From positions 1 through 64,000 of the forward strand of contig CAJAHH010000008.1 in assembly GCA_903939515.1 (NCBI GenBank): a stretch of DNA of 64,000 nucleotides, written 5' to 3'. The notes below the pieces were generated by a model, which did no database searches, had not been told where the DNA came from, and saw only the letters and a program-made list of their open reading frames with translations. Shown here one piece after another: positions 56,288 through 64,000 of this stretch (position 1 is its first letter; each line of letters starts with the position of its first letter). Origin of the DNA: an uncultured Verrucomicrobiota bacterium (lineage in GTDB: Bacteria; Verrucomicrobiota; Verrucomicrobiia; Limisphaerales; UBA9464). The position numbers and the translations under genes were made by a program.

Positions 56288-57198
56288 ATTCAACCTCGGA
56301 AACCGAGCCCTATTTCTTGGGCGTCGACCTCGGTGGATCCCGCATCAAATCGGTGGTCGTGAACGCCCGCGGCCAGACACTCGAGCACGAGTCCATGCCC
56401 TTTGAAGATCGGGCGATGGAATGGGCCGACCGGATCCGCGATCGAGTGGAGTCCCTTCGCCTCCGTCGAGGTGAACCAGCGGCGGTGGGGCTTTCGGCAC
56501 CAGGACTGGCTGCCCGAGATGGCCGGTGTATCCTCCACATGCCCGGGCGTTTGAAAGGATTAGAAGGGTTAGATTGGCAGCAATTTCTCACCGTTCCAAC
56601 GCCGGTTCCCGTGCTCAACGACGCTCACGCTGCTCTCTTAGGAGAGGCTTGGATGGGAGCAGCCCAAGGGTTGGAAAACGTGTTCATGCTCACCTTGGGA
56701 ACCGGGGTCGGTGGGGCGGCCATCGTCGACGGGCGCCTGCTCCGTGGAAATTTGGGGCGAGCCGGGCACTTAGGACATATCACCCTCGATTCTCGAGCCC
56801 AAAACGACGACGTCGGAACACCCGGATCTCTGGAAATGGCTATCGGCAACAAAACCCTGACCGAGCGAAGCCATGGGTGCTACACCTCCACCGAAACCTT
56901 GGTTCAACACGCCCGAGCGGGCGATCCCAAAGCGGTTGCTCTCTGGCAAGAATCGGTGCGGGGATTGGCGGTGGGCATCAATTCACTCATCAACGTATTG
57001 GATCCCGAAGCGGTTATTCTAGGAGGCGGAATCGCTCAGGCGGGCCCTGACCTGTTTGACCGGCTTTCGGAAATCCTGGAGGGGCATGAGTGGCGTCCAA
57101 AAGGGGCCCGCGTGCGCATTTTGCCAGCCGCCTTGAGCGAATTGGCCGGGGCCTACGGCGCGGCGCGTCAGGCCATCCTGTCTCGGCAAGAGTGTTGA
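56284..57198 (+). CDS. ROK-family sugar kinase-like protein lacking the zinc Cys cluster
   Basis: The 304-residue protein has the ROK N-terminal phosphate loop (YFLGVDLGGSRIKSVVVNAR), the catalytic Asp in PVLNDAHAALLGEAWMGAAQ (D113), the TLGTGVGGAAIVDGRLLRGN block and the C-terminal VILGGGIAQAGPDLF. The family zinc motif CxCGxxGCxE reads NDDVGTPGSLEMAIGNK (residues about 174-190), so all three Cys are replaced. The His of GHLGHITLD is kept. It could be a kinase stabilised without zinc or a noncatalytic sugar sensor. It has no helix-turn-helix domain. It is the last gene of the aguB operon. Confidence 0.88.
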   Translation: MNSTSETEPYFLGVDLGGSRIKSVVVNARGQTLEHESMPFEDRAMEWADRIRDRVESLRLRRGEPAAVGLSAPGLAARDGRCILHMPGRLKGLEGLDWQQFLTVPTPVPVLNDAHAALLGEAWMGAAQGLENVFMLTLGTGVGGAAIVDGRLLRGNLGRAGHLGHITLDSRAQNDDVGTPGSLEMAIGNKTLTERSHGCYTSTETLVQHARAGDPKAVALWQESVRGLAVGINSLINVLDPEAVILGGGIAQAGPDLFDRLSEILEGHEWRPKGARVRILPAALSELAGAYGAARQAILSRQEC

Positions 57199-57340
57199 CC
57201 ACTGGCGCGAGGCACAGGCCTTGTCGGCGCAGAAATTAGCAACCGCTCCTTCAGAGGAAACAGACCAACCTTACGGTTCCGAGGCTGTTGTAGCCGGCCC
57301 CGTTAGAGGAGTGAACTCTGTTGGGCACTCTAAAAGAAAA

Positions 57341-57368
57341 AACCCACCTTGGTTGCCCAAGGTGGGTT
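57341..57368. terminator. Intrinsic terminator between convergent ROK and PEP-CTERM genes
   Basis: A perfect 12-bp stem (aacccaccttgg, 57341-57352, with ccaaggtgggtt, 57357-57368) has a four-base loop. The plus strand has a-rich sequence before it (taaaagaaaa), giving a T-run for the minus-strand PEP-CTERM transcript. It may also end the plus-strand operon. Confidence 0.92.
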
Positions 57369-57387
57369 TGAATAAACAATCTAAAAA

Positions 57388-57954
57388 TTACTTGCGACGG
57401 CGCAAGAGGAGCGCTGCGGCACCGAGAGCGCCGAGAGCGATCGTGGTGGGCTCAGGAACAACAGGAGTGCCACCGCCGGCCGCCAAGTTGAAGCTCTTCA
57501 AGCCTTCCATGCCGCCGGGGATCGCCAAAGGATCAGCCGGGATGGCATAGGTGAAGGTCTCGGACAAACCGGTTCCGGCAGTCTTGGAGAGAGCCTGAGC
57601 GGCGCCGACACCAGCGAGGGCGGAATCCCACACAGCGACCTGCATGGTCACGGTGCTACCCGGAGCGAAACCGGTGAGGGTCGCGATCGCGCCCGGACCG
57701 CCGGCGGCGGCCGGATTCCAGCTACCAGGGTAGGTAGTGGTGGAAGCGCGGAACGGGGACGGAGCGAAGGAGCTGGTCAAGGTGCTAGCGGAAGCACCGT
57801 ACCAGACCTGAGCAACGAAGGTGGTGCCCGTCAGGGGCTTGCCAGACGCGTCATTGACCAAAGCCAAGCCGCGGTTGTTGAGGTTGATCTGTCCTTGACC
57901 GAAGGCCGAAACAGCCAGCGCCGAGGCGACAACGAGGTATGCGAACTTATTCAT
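57388..57954 (-). CDS. PEP-CTERM sorting-signal protein
   Basis: The 188-residue secreted protein has a signal peptide (MNKFAYLVVASALAVSAFGQ) and the C-terminal sorting signal VVPEPTTIALGALGAAALLL followed by RRRK, which is the PEP motif, a membrane helix and basic residues. Such proteins are processed by an exosortase and released to the surface or into extracellular polymer. The middle is Gly/Ala/Ser/Thr-rich (GQINLNNRGLALVNDASGKP), with no named domain. It lies 21 bases after the next gene upstream and is followed by a terminator, so the two form an operon. Confidence 0.93.
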   Translation of the reverse strand: MNKFAYLVVASALAVSAFGQGQINLNNRGLALVNDASGKPLTGTTFVAQVWYGASASTLTSSFAPSPFRASTTTYPGSWNPAAAGGPGAIATLTGFAPGSTVTMQVAVWDSALAGVGAAQALSKTAGTGLSETFTYAIPADPLAIPGGMEGLKSFNLAAGGGTPVVPEPTTIALGALGAAALLLRRRK

Positions 57955-57975
57955 GGTATATTCTGTTAAAAATGA

Positions 57976-58584
57976 TTAGTTGACAGAGAAGTTCCGAGCA
58001 TAGGTGCGAGCAGTGCCCTTGAGGAAGAAGCCCTCGCCCACCTTGACGGTCGGAGCGGAAGGAGCCCAGGCGCCGTCGACGAATTCCTTGGCGGCGAAGC
58101 CGGAACCGGTCCACTGATAAACCACATCACCTTCGGCGGCGGTCAAACCACCAGCAGCGGCGTCAGCCAGACCACCGGCCAAGGGCACGGGGACGGACAG
58201 GAGGCTGTAACCAGCGGCCAAAGCCGTGCTGTTGGCCAAGCTCACTTCACCGATCAAGGTGATCGTGGTGGCGGCCGGGACGTTGATGAAGAAACCTTCA
58301 CCCGGGGCCAAGGTCATGGCCGGAGCGTCCCAAGCGCCGTCAACGAAGGCGTTGGCGACGTACTTGCCGCCGGTGAACTTATAGACAGCAGTGCCATCCG
58401 GAACGTTCAACACGGTGCCGATGGCGTTATTGCCGTTGTTCAACTGGTTGCCGATCAGGTTGTAACCCTTGGCGAGGCTCAGTCGGACATATCCAACGAT
58501 GTTCTGGCTGGTCACCTGGGCGGAGCCAGAGACTGCACCGACAGCCGCGACGAAGGCGGCCAGGAGGAGCGATTTGGTGTTCAT
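57976..58584 (-). CDS. Secreted protein with an internal duplication, function unknown
   Basis: The 202-residue protein begins with a signal peptide (MNTKSLLLAAFVAAVGAVSG). The mature part consists of two similar halves. The first has KGYNLIGNQLNNGNN, then VYKFTGGKYVANAFVDGAWD and LAPGEGFFINVPA. The second has AGYSLLSVPVPLAGG, then VYQWTGSGFAAKEFVDGAWA and VKVGEGFFLKGTA. I recognise the pattern from many Verrucomicrobia secreted proteins but not its function. It is the first gene of a two-gene unit with the PEP-CTERM protein. Translation probably uses the ATG at 58584. Confidence 0.88.
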   Translation of the reverse strand: MNTKSLLLAAFVAAVGAVSGSAQVTSQNIVGYVRLSLAKGYNLIGNQLNNGNNAIGTVLNVPDGTAVYKFTGGKYVANAFVDGAWDAPAMTLAPGEGFFINVPAATTITLIGEVSLANSTALAAGYSLLSVPVPLAGGLADAAAGGLTAAEGDVVYQWTGSGFAAKEFVDGAWAPSAPTVKVGEGFFLKGTARTYARNFSVN

Positions 58585-58628
58585 TGTGGTTTGATTTGTT
58601 CCGTGTGTGGGGAAGTTCTGTCAGGGCC

Positions 58629-59540
58629 TCAAGCGAGCGTCAACGGATTTTTCAGAAAAAAACCGGACTGCCTTTCGGCCGCTGTGGCGGTGTTGGCCAA
58701 GAGCATGGCGATGGTCATCGGACCGACCCCGCCTGGATTGGGCGTAATCCATAGGCACTTGGGTTGCACTTCACCAAAAGCAACGTCACCAACCAGGCGT
58801 GTTCCGCTCTTGCTGGAGGGATCGCTGAGGCGATTAACCCCCACGTCGATGACCACAGCCCCTTCGCGAACCATGTCGGCTCGGAGAAATTCCGGGACCC
58901 CCATTGCAGCGATGATCACATCGGCCCGGCGACAGTGTGCAGCGATATCGCGCGTGGCGCTGTGGCACAGCGTGACCGTGCAATTGGCCCGCGATGACTT
59001 CTGGATCAGGATGGCCGCCATGGGCTTGCCTACGATGTTGCCACGCCCCAGAACCACCACCTCAGCCCCGTTGAGCGGTACGCGGCTGCGCACCAGCAAT
59101 TCGTGAACGCCCGCAGGCGTGCAGGGAAGAAACCCGCCCACGTCACCCAGCATGAGCCGACCCACGTTCACAGGATGAAAGCCATCCACATCTTTTTCGG
59201 GCAAGACCGCCGAGTAGATCACAGCCGCATCGATATGCCTGGGCAGCGGAGCCTGAACCAAGATGCCGTGGCAGCGCGGATCGGCATTGAGGCGAGCGAT
59301 GAGCACCAACAATTCGGCCTGGGTCGTTGTCTCGGGAAGAACCGTGGTGTGGGAGAGAACCCCCAACTCCCGCGCCTTCTTTTCCTTCATGCCCACATAC
59401 ACTTGGGAGGCGGGGTCTTCCCCGACTCGAACAAAAGCCAACCCCGGCTGAATGCCCTGATGTGTGAGAGCAGAGACGCGAACCAATGTCTCCTGGTGGA
59501 TGTCGGCAGCGATGGCTCGACCGTCGATGAGATTGTTCAT
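58629..59540 (-). CDS. folD: Bifunctional methylenetetrahydrofolate dehydrogenase/cyclohydrolase
   Basis: FolD interconverts 5,10-methylene-, methenyl- and 10-formyl-tetrahydrofolate for one-carbon metabolism. The 303-residue protein is of normal length. It has LAFVRVGEDPASQVYVGMKE with the catalytic Lys nearby (KKARELGV), the block GILVQAPLPRHIDAAVIYSA, PEKDVDGFHPVNVGRLM, and the cofactor site EVVVLGRGNIVGKPMAAILI. The C-terminal ITPNPGGVGPMTIAMLL is also invariant. It lies 89 bases after the stop of the upstream SH3 gene on the same strand. Confidence 0.97.
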   Translation of the reverse strand: MNNLIDGRAIAADIHQETLVRVSALTHQGIQPGLAFVRVGEDPASQVYVGMKEKKARELGVLSHTTVLPETTTQAELLVLIARLNADPRCHGILVQAPLPRHIDAAVIYSAVLPEKDVDGFHPVNVGRLMLGDVGGFLPCTPAGVHELLVRSRVPLNGAEVVVLGRGNIVGKPMAAILIQKSSRANCTVTLCHSATRDIAAHCRRADVIIAAMGVPEFLRADMVREGAVVIDVGVNRLSDPSSKSGTRLVGDVAFGEVQPKCLWITPNPGGVGPMTIAMLLANTATAAERQSGFFLKNPLTLA

Positions 59541-59614
59541 GGGAATTTGTTAGGCCGATATTAGGCCGCGATCAGACCGAGGCCGCAATCAGACCTGAGC
59601 AAAGTTGAGGCTGC

Positions 59615-60646
59615 TCAACGGGCCAAAACTTCTTCGATGGATTGCACGCGCAGGAGCACCTGGGTTCGGTTGCGAGGATCCACGTATTCCTCGGCGACCA
59701 CTTGAACCGTCTTACCGCGAAACCCCGCAATGGGAGTCTTAGGGTCCTGACCCACCAAGAAACCCAGCATCCCCTCACCTGCCTGCGGGCTGCGCAGTTG
59801 GTAATAGGACGGCGATTGGGGCTCCAGGCTCCGGACCACCTTGCCCACCCGGGTCACGATGCGAATCTTCTCGGAAGAATATTGGATCGACGACTGAGCG
59901 ACACCACCAGCCCGATCCCCAGAAGTCGCCTCGGATGCCCTGGGGCTCAGCGAGATCGGATCAACCACGGCCACTGAAACCGGAGCCGGAGCTGACGGAA
60001 TGGCCAGCGAGGGTTGCGGTGTCGGCAATGACGGCACGGGAGCCACAGCGAGTGCGGAGGACTTCGATCGGGTCGGATTAGGAACGGCCGGCAAAACCGG
60101 ATCACCAGCAACCGGATCACCCTCTGCCGGGAGAATCCCTCCGGTCTTGACCGCCGCGAGCTGGGTAGCCGGAGCGCCTGAAACTTCGATGAACTGGGCA
60201 CCCACGTAGGCCGAGAGGCCCGCGGGCGGTTCTACCTGAAGCCAGCCATCCGATTCACGGATCTCGGTGAGGGCCGCCCCTTTCTTGAGCACGCCCAACT
60301 CGCCGTAATTGCGGCCAGGACCCACCCGCAACCGGGCCTCGGGAGCTTTGATTTGGTGTGAAGCCCGATCCACCAGTGGTCCGTAGACCCAGACGGCAAC
60401 CTTGGAGGGCAAGGCGATGCGAATGAAACCGTCTTTGCTGCTCCCTTGAGTTTCTACCGTTTCCCCTCGCTTCATCCAGACGAGCACTTCGCCATCCAAG
60501 GAGGGTTGGGAGCGGATGTTGACCCGGTCGCCCCGGATCACAACCGTGTCCGCCAACGCAGGGATCGCGCAGGTCAACGCTGCGAGGAGAAGGAATCGAG
60601 GACGAAGATCGAGGGACGAAAGGACCGAAACGGACGAACAATTCAT
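59615..60646 (-). CDS. Secreted protein with two bacterial SH3 domains
   Basis: The ATG at 60646 overlaps the pseudouridine synthase stop (ATGA) and starts a signal region (SSLDLRPRFLLLAALTCAIP). The mature protein of about 310 residues has two SH3b-like units: VVIRGDRVNIRSQPSLDGEV near residue 36 and EARLRVGPGRNYGELGVLKK near residue 105. These bind peptidoglycan or peptides in other proteins. A Pro/Ser/Ala-rich linker follows (about 170-260). The C-terminal 110 residues have AGEGMLGFLVGQDPKTPIAG and VQVVAEEYVDPRNRTQVLLR, which I do not recognise. Translational coupling to rluB is likely. Confidence 0.85.
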   Translation of the reverse strand: MNCSSVSVLSSLDLRPRFLLLAALTCAIPALADTVVIRGDRVNIRSQPSLDGEVLVWMKRGETVETQGSSKDGFIRIALPSKVAVWVYGPLVDRASHQIKAPEARLRVGPGRNYGELGVLKKGAALTEIRESDGWLQVEPPAGLSAYVGAQFIEVSGAPATQLAAVKTGGILPAEGDPVAGDPVLPAVPNPTRSKSSALAVAPVPSLPTPQPSLAIPSAPAPVSVAVVDPISLSPRASEATSGDRAGGVAQSSIQYSSEKIRIVTRVGKVVRSLEPQSPSYYQLRSPQAGEGMLGFLVGQDPKTPIAGFRGKTVQVVAEEYVDPRNRTQVLLRVQSIEEVLAR

Positions 60647-61359
60647 GCGTTCGAAAGCAATGACCGGATTTCGGTCGGCGTCAATGCGCGCCACTTGCCC
60701 AGCGGTAATTCTCCCAGTTTGATCGGTCCGATCTGAGTCCGTCGCAGCTCAACGACCGTGTGCCCCAAGACCTCAAAGAGACGGCGAATTTCCCGATTCT
60801 TGCCTTGAGCCAACTCCAACTCCACAACGCTGTGGGAGTTGTTGGCATCGACCAATCGAATGCGTTCAACCTTCAGCATCTCACCCTCGTCCTCAACGCC
60901 CTGAGTGAAACGGGTCAGCTGTGAGGATTCCAATCGCCCCTCGACGACCGCCACATACTTTTTACGCACCCCGTACCGCGGGTGGGTCAGTTTCAGCGAG
61001 AAATCACCGTCATTGGTGAGGAAGATGAGCCCCTGACTATCTCGGTCCAACCGCCCCACAGTGAATAGATTGGACCACTCGGCCGGCAGAAGGTGGGAGA
61101 CGACACGGCGCGTTTCCGGATCGATTCGGGTACAAATGAAGCCGGGCGGCTTATTCAGCGCGATGTAGAGCTTCTTGCGGGTGCGCACTGGCGCCCCCTC
61201 CACCGAGACCGCGTCGTGGAGCGGGTCTACCTTGGACCCCAACTCGGTCACCACGCGACCGTTGATCGTCACCACGCCGCGGATAATCAACTTTTCGGAG
61301 GCGCGCCGCGAGGCGACACCGGCATCGGCAAGGAACTTCTGAAGTCGGACAGTGGACAT
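60643..61359 (-). CDS. rluB: RluB/RsuA-family rRNA pseudouridine synthase
   Basis: This 238-residue enzyme converts a uridine in rRNA to pseudouridine; RluB acts on 23S position 2605 in E. coli. An S4 domain (RLQKFLADAGVASRRASEKL) precedes the catalytic domain. The catalytic Asp is in FTVGRLDRDSQGLIFLTNDG, preceded by LNKPPGFICTRIDPE. VELELAQGKNREIRRLFEVL is the C-terminal RsuA/RluB signature. RluB is more likely than RsuA or RluF from length and the S4 layout, but not certain. Confidence 0.92.
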   Translation of the reverse strand: MSTVRLQKFLADAGVASRRASEKLIIRGVVTINGRVVTELGSKVDPLHDAVSVEGAPVRTRKKLYIALNKPPGFICTRIDPETRRVVSHLLPAEWSNLFTVGRLDRDSQGLIFLTNDGDFSLKLTHPRYGVRKKYVAVVEGRLESSQLTRFTQGVEDEGEMLKVERIRLVDANNSHSVVELELAQGKNREIRRLFEVLGHTVVELRRTQIGPIKLGELPLGKWRALTPTEIRSLLSNA

Positions 61360-61514
61360 GGGATGGGGGAAAATCGCGACGCCGATTGCGGGTTAAATTG
61401 AATCACCCACAACCGGCGTCATTGGAGTTTGAGTCCGTGATTCTATACGTCAGCCCGACCCATTGGAGCCTGCGTTGAAGACGCAGGGGCTCTCCGGCCG
61501 GGCAGGCCGCACGA

Positions 61515-61670
61515 TCACTCGGGCGGACGAGTCTTGCGCAGACCGGTCACGCGATCGCCTTCCTTCCATTGGGAACGGCCCTTGAGAACGGCGACGCGCT
61601 CGAAGCGCTTGAGGACATTACGTTTGGCCCCGGTGGACCCGGAGGCGCGTAGGCTGTTGTGCTGCGACAT
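61515..61670 (-). CDS. Verrucomicrobia-type small basic protein (51 residues)
   Basis: Reading the complement from the ATG at 61670 gives a 51-residue protein. It starts MSQHNSLRASGSTGAKRNVL, continues KRFERVAVLKGRSQWKEGDR and ends VTGLRKTRPPE. This matches the small basic protein family (TIGR04137-type) known from Verrucomicrobia, Chlamydiae, Planctomycetes and relatives. The family motif KRFER...QWKEGDRV-GL-KT is intact. Its function is unknown; the high charge suggests RNA or ribosome binding. It lies alone between rluB and a hydrolase gene on the other strand. Confidence 0.9.
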   Translation of the reverse strand: MSQHNSLRASGSTGAKRNVLKRFERVAVLKGRSQWKEGDRVTGLRKTRPPE

Positions 61671-61869
61671 AAAATCGAATGTTCCGCTTAGGACGATGAA
61701 GGTCCCTCGAATGGACCGACCGCCACCAGCGAGCCAGTGGTTGTAGCGGGAGGCGTGAGAGATGCAAATCGGATTTTTCAGAGAAATCGTATTTACCTCC
61801 CGTCACCTTCCTTGTTTGCCCTCACTTTCCGCATGCATTCCCAGCCATTCCAGGGAGAGGGTGAAGCCC

Positions 61870-62844
61870 ATGCCGCTGGTAGCCCAATCAACTTTTCGAC
61901 CCCTGATAGGGCTGGGAAACCCTCACCTGCAAACGCTCCTTCCGGCCATCGCGCGACACATACCTCCCCTGCCCTGGTCTCGGGAACGGTTGGAATTAAT
62001 GGATGGGGATTTTCTTGATTTGGATTGGCTCAATCCTGGGCAAGGCCGATTACTCATCCTTTCTCACGGCCTGGAAGGAAACTCCCGCCGGCCCTACGTC
62101 GCCGGCCTAGCACGGGCTGCGGCCCGCCGAAATTGGTCGGTGCTGGCCTGGAACTTCCGAGGCTGCTCCGGAGAACTCAACCGCCTGCCGCGATTTTACC
62201 ACAGTGGGGCTTCCGAAGACCTCGCTGCAGTCGTGAGCCACGCGGCACAGACCGGCCGATTCGAGGTCCTGGCGCTCGCTGGATTCAGCCTCGGCGGTAA
62301 TATGACGCTCAAATACTTGGGCGAACGCCACGCCTCAAGGGTGCCCGTGGCCGCCGGGGTTGCCCTTTCTACCCCGTGCGACCTGGCGGCGGCCTCGGCC
62401 GCGATGGAGACCCTCCGAGCCTGGCCCTACATGTCGCGATTCCAGAGGGACATCCTGCGCAAATGGACCCTCAAAAAAGCCCTGTTTCCGGGACTGATCC
62501 CGGAGATCAACCCCCGCTGCCAGCGAACTTTTCGCCAGATCGACGACACCTTCACCGCACCTCTCCACGGGTTCACCCATGCGGAGGCCTACTGGCAAGC
62601 CTGCTCGGCCAACGCCTTTCTGCCGTCGATCCGAGTGCCCGCCCTCATTCTGAATGCGGCGGACGACCCGTTCCTGGCCCCCAGCTGTTTCCCGCACGAA
62701 TTCGCCAGTCAAAGCCCTTGGGTTCATTTGGAGGTTCCAAAGCACGGCGGTCACGTTGGGTTCATGGACCGCTGGGGATCCCGCTGCGATTTGTGGTCCG
62801 AAGTTCGGGCCCTCGAGTTTCTGGAGTCATTCTGCCCGATGTGA
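61870..62844 (+). CDS. yheT: YheT-like alpha/beta hydrolase
   Basis: The ATG at 61870 (MPLVAQSTFRPLIGLGNPHL) follows a purine-rich ribosome site and matches the YheT family start, so I prefer it over the in-frame start at 61762. The 324-residue protein is an alpha/beta hydrolase. LILSHGLEGNSRRPYVAGLA is the oxyanion region, LALAGFSLGGNMTLKYLGER holds the nucleophilic Ser, ALILNAADDPFLAP the Asp and PKHGGHVGFMDRWGS the catalytic His. RGCSGELNRLPRFYHSGASE is also typical. YheT/ABHD-family substrates are not well known. Confidence 0.92.
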   Translation: MPLVAQSTFRPLIGLGNPHLQTLLPAIARHIPPLPWSRERLELMDGDFLDLDWLNPGQGRLLILSHGLEGNSRRPYVAGLARAAARRNWSVLAWNFRGCSGELNRLPRFYHSGASEDLAAVVSHAAQTGRFEVLALAGFSLGGNMTLKYLGERHASRVPVAAGVALSTPCDLAAASAAMETLRAWPYMSRFQRDILRKWTLKKALFPGLIPEINPRCQRTFRQIDDTFTAPLHGFTHAEAYWQACSANAFLPSIRVPALILNAADDPFLAPSCFPHEFASQSPWVHLEVPKHGGHVGFMDRWGSRCDLWSEVRALEFLESFCPM

Positions 62845-62928
62845 ATCGGCCTCCATTCGGCGGTTGAACCGCGACGGGCCCCGCGATCGAGGGCTTGCCA
62901 ATCCCTGTCCATCGTCCATCAACACGGT

Positions 62929-64000
62929 GTGCTTCACCGACTCGTCCTCGCGTTGTGCCTGTGGGTCAGCCCACTCCTGGCGGAAGACTGGCCCCGACTC
63001 CTGGGGCCACGGCTCAATGCTACCAGCTCCGAAAGCGGCCTCCTGCCCCGCATCCCCAGCAATGGCCCGCCCGTGCGCTGGGACAAAGCCATCGGCACCG
63101 GATATGCGGCGCCGTCGATCGCCCAGGGGCGACTCTTTCTCTTTCACCGTCAGGGCAACCAAGAACTCACCGAGGCCTGGGACGCCCAAACGGGCACCCC
63201 GATTTGGAAGCACACGCAACCCAGCGCGTACCGGGACCCCTATGGCTACAACAACGGACCTCGTTGCACACCGCTCCTTCATGACAACCGGGTGTACACC
63301 TTTGGGGCTGAAGGGCTTTTGAGCTGCCTCGAGGCCGAGACTGGTAAACAGCTTTGGCAGCGCAACACGGCCGCAGAATTCGAGATTCCCGGGGCCTTCT
63401 TCGGTGTCGGCAGCACCCCTTTAATGGAGGGCGGGAAGCTGCTGGTCATGGTCGGCGGACAACCCAATGCCACGGTCATCGCGCTCGATCCGAAGACCGG
63501 GAAAACGCTCTGGGAATCAGTAGGCGAAAAAAATTGGACAGGCCAACCCATGCTCGGATGGCCCGGTGAGCGAACCGTCCAGTGGCGACGCTGGGAAAAG
63601 ACCGCCAGCTACGCCTCCCTGATCGCCTCAGAAATTCACGGACGACGTGTCGTTCACGCCCTCACCCGCCAGGGACTCACGGTGCTCGACCCCAACGACG
63701 GCCAAGTACTCTTCAGCCGTTGGTTCCGCGCCCGAGCCGATGATTCCGTCAATGCCATGACCCCCTTGGTGATCGGGAATGACGTACTTATCTCCAGCGC
63801 CTATTACCGTTCCGGGTCGGTGCTGCTGCGCGGAGGCTCCGGGGCCACGAACTTCACCGAAGTCTGGTCCGGCCTAGGATTGGAGATGCACTGGAGTCAA
63901 CCCATCCGAGTCGGGGCTCATCTCTATGGCTTCAGCGGACGCAATGAGCCCGACGCGGTCTTGCGCTGTGTGGAGTACGAGACCGGCACGATGGCTTGGG
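62929..64000 (+). CDS. Secreted PQQ-type beta-propeller protein, truncated by window end
   Basis: A reading frame open to the edge (357 codons) starts at GTG 62929 with signal-like text MLHRLVLALCLWVSPLLAED. It then has repeated propeller blades: EAWDAQTGTPIWKHT, SCLEAETGKQLWQRN, IALDPKTGKTLWESV and TVLDPNDGQVLFSRW. This (D/E)-x-x-(T/N)-G-x-x-(L/I)-W pattern is the PQQ-like repeat of BamB and alcohol dehydrogenases. No ATG is better placed. Similar secreted proteins are numerous in Verrucomicrobia and Planctomycetes. The C-terminus and therefore any extra domain are unseen. Confidence 0.82.
   Translation, partial: MLHRLVLALCLWVSPLLAEDWPRLLGPRLNATSSESGLLPRIPSNGPPVRWDKAIGTGYAAPSIAQGRLFLFHRQGNQELTEAWDAQTGTPIWKHTQPSAYRDPYGYNNGPRCTPLLHDNRVYTFGAEGLLSCLEAETGKQLWQRNTAAEFEIPGAFFGVGSTPLMEGGKLLVMVGGQPNATVIALDPKTGKTLWESVGEKNWTGQPMLGWPGERTVQWRRWEKTASYASLIASEIHGRRVVHALTRQGLTVLDPNDGQVLFSRWFRARADDSVNAMTPLVIGNDVLISSAYYRSGSVLLRGGSGATNFTEVWSGLGLEMHWSQPIRVGAHLYGFSGRNEPDAVLRCVEYETGTMAW

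Noticed and set aside
61441-61510. Inverted repeat cctgcgt/acgcagg near 61460-61490 as a terminator
   Set aside because: Short stem and no T-run on either strand.

Overview
The window is a 64 kb chromosome segment from a GC-rich Gram-negative bacterium, most likely a member of the Verrucomicrobiota. Three things support this: the wording of the 16S rRNA, a 51-residue small basic protein of the type known from Verrucomicrobia, Chlamydiae and Planctomycetes (61515-61670), and a PEP-CTERM protein beside a secreted internally duplicated protein. I could run no database search, so the assignment rests on recognition alone.

Left edge (1-1376): a visibly AT-rich end of an integrated mobile element carries the N-terminal part of a large serine recombinase, reading leftward. 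It abuts a comM/yifB gene that has lost everything upstream of its Walker A motif, so the element appears to sit inside comM. From 1485 to 14364 there is ordinary GC-rich housekeeping and accessory DNA. It holds a TIM-barrel sugar isomerase-like protein, an ECF sigma factor, argH, a TPR/LysM lipoprotein, an ABC ATPase with no permease beside it, a membrane protein with degenerate receiver and Hpt domains, nadB, a sugar dehydrogenase-like beta-propeller protein, a peptidase-MA-like protein without HExxH, and an FmdB-type zinc ribbon protein.

rRNA operon (14532-about 20580, minus strand): 16S, tRNA-Ala(TGC), tRNA-Ile(GAT), 23S, 5S and an intrinsic terminator. Long inverted repeats flank 16S and 23S, boxA-like motifs precede each, and the two spacer tRNAs are in the reverse of the usual Ile-Ala order. 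Divergent from it is a MiaE-like tRNA hydroxylase, followed by a zinc-ribbon membrane protein, a beta-CASP metallo-beta-lactamase nuclease, and a two-component system that diverges from an EF-hand secreted protein. A NatAB-like ABC exporter follows, then a phosphonate-catabolism cluster on the plus strand (phosphonoacetate hydrolase, class III PLP enzyme, phosphonoacetaldehyde dehydrogenase). An M13 metallopeptidase lies convergent to it.

Flagellar cluster (35415-48576, minus strand): transcription order is flgB-flgC-fliE-fliF-fliG-fliH-fliI-fliJ-motE-like-fliK-flgD-flgE-fliL-fliM-fliN. It builds the rod base, MS ring, switch, export ATPase complex, hook cap and hook. The membrane export gate (fliPQR, flhAB), the stator (motAB) and flagellin are not in the window. 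Upstream of it on the same strand lies a glycan cluster: a DUF2723/TPR membrane protein, a GT4 glycosyltransferase and a WecA/TagO-like phosphosugar transferase.

Right part (53931-64000): HU, an overlapping aguB-SDR-ROK operon, a pair of secreted proteins, folD, an SH3-domain protein coupled to an RluB-type pseudouridine synthase, the small basic protein, a YheT-like hydrolase, and a truncated PQQ-type beta-propeller protein running off the edge. No CRISPR array, prophage or insertion sequence was seen. The best candidates for something new are the recombinase island in comM, whose cargo lies outside the window, and several proteins whose key catalytic or metal-binding residues have been replaced.
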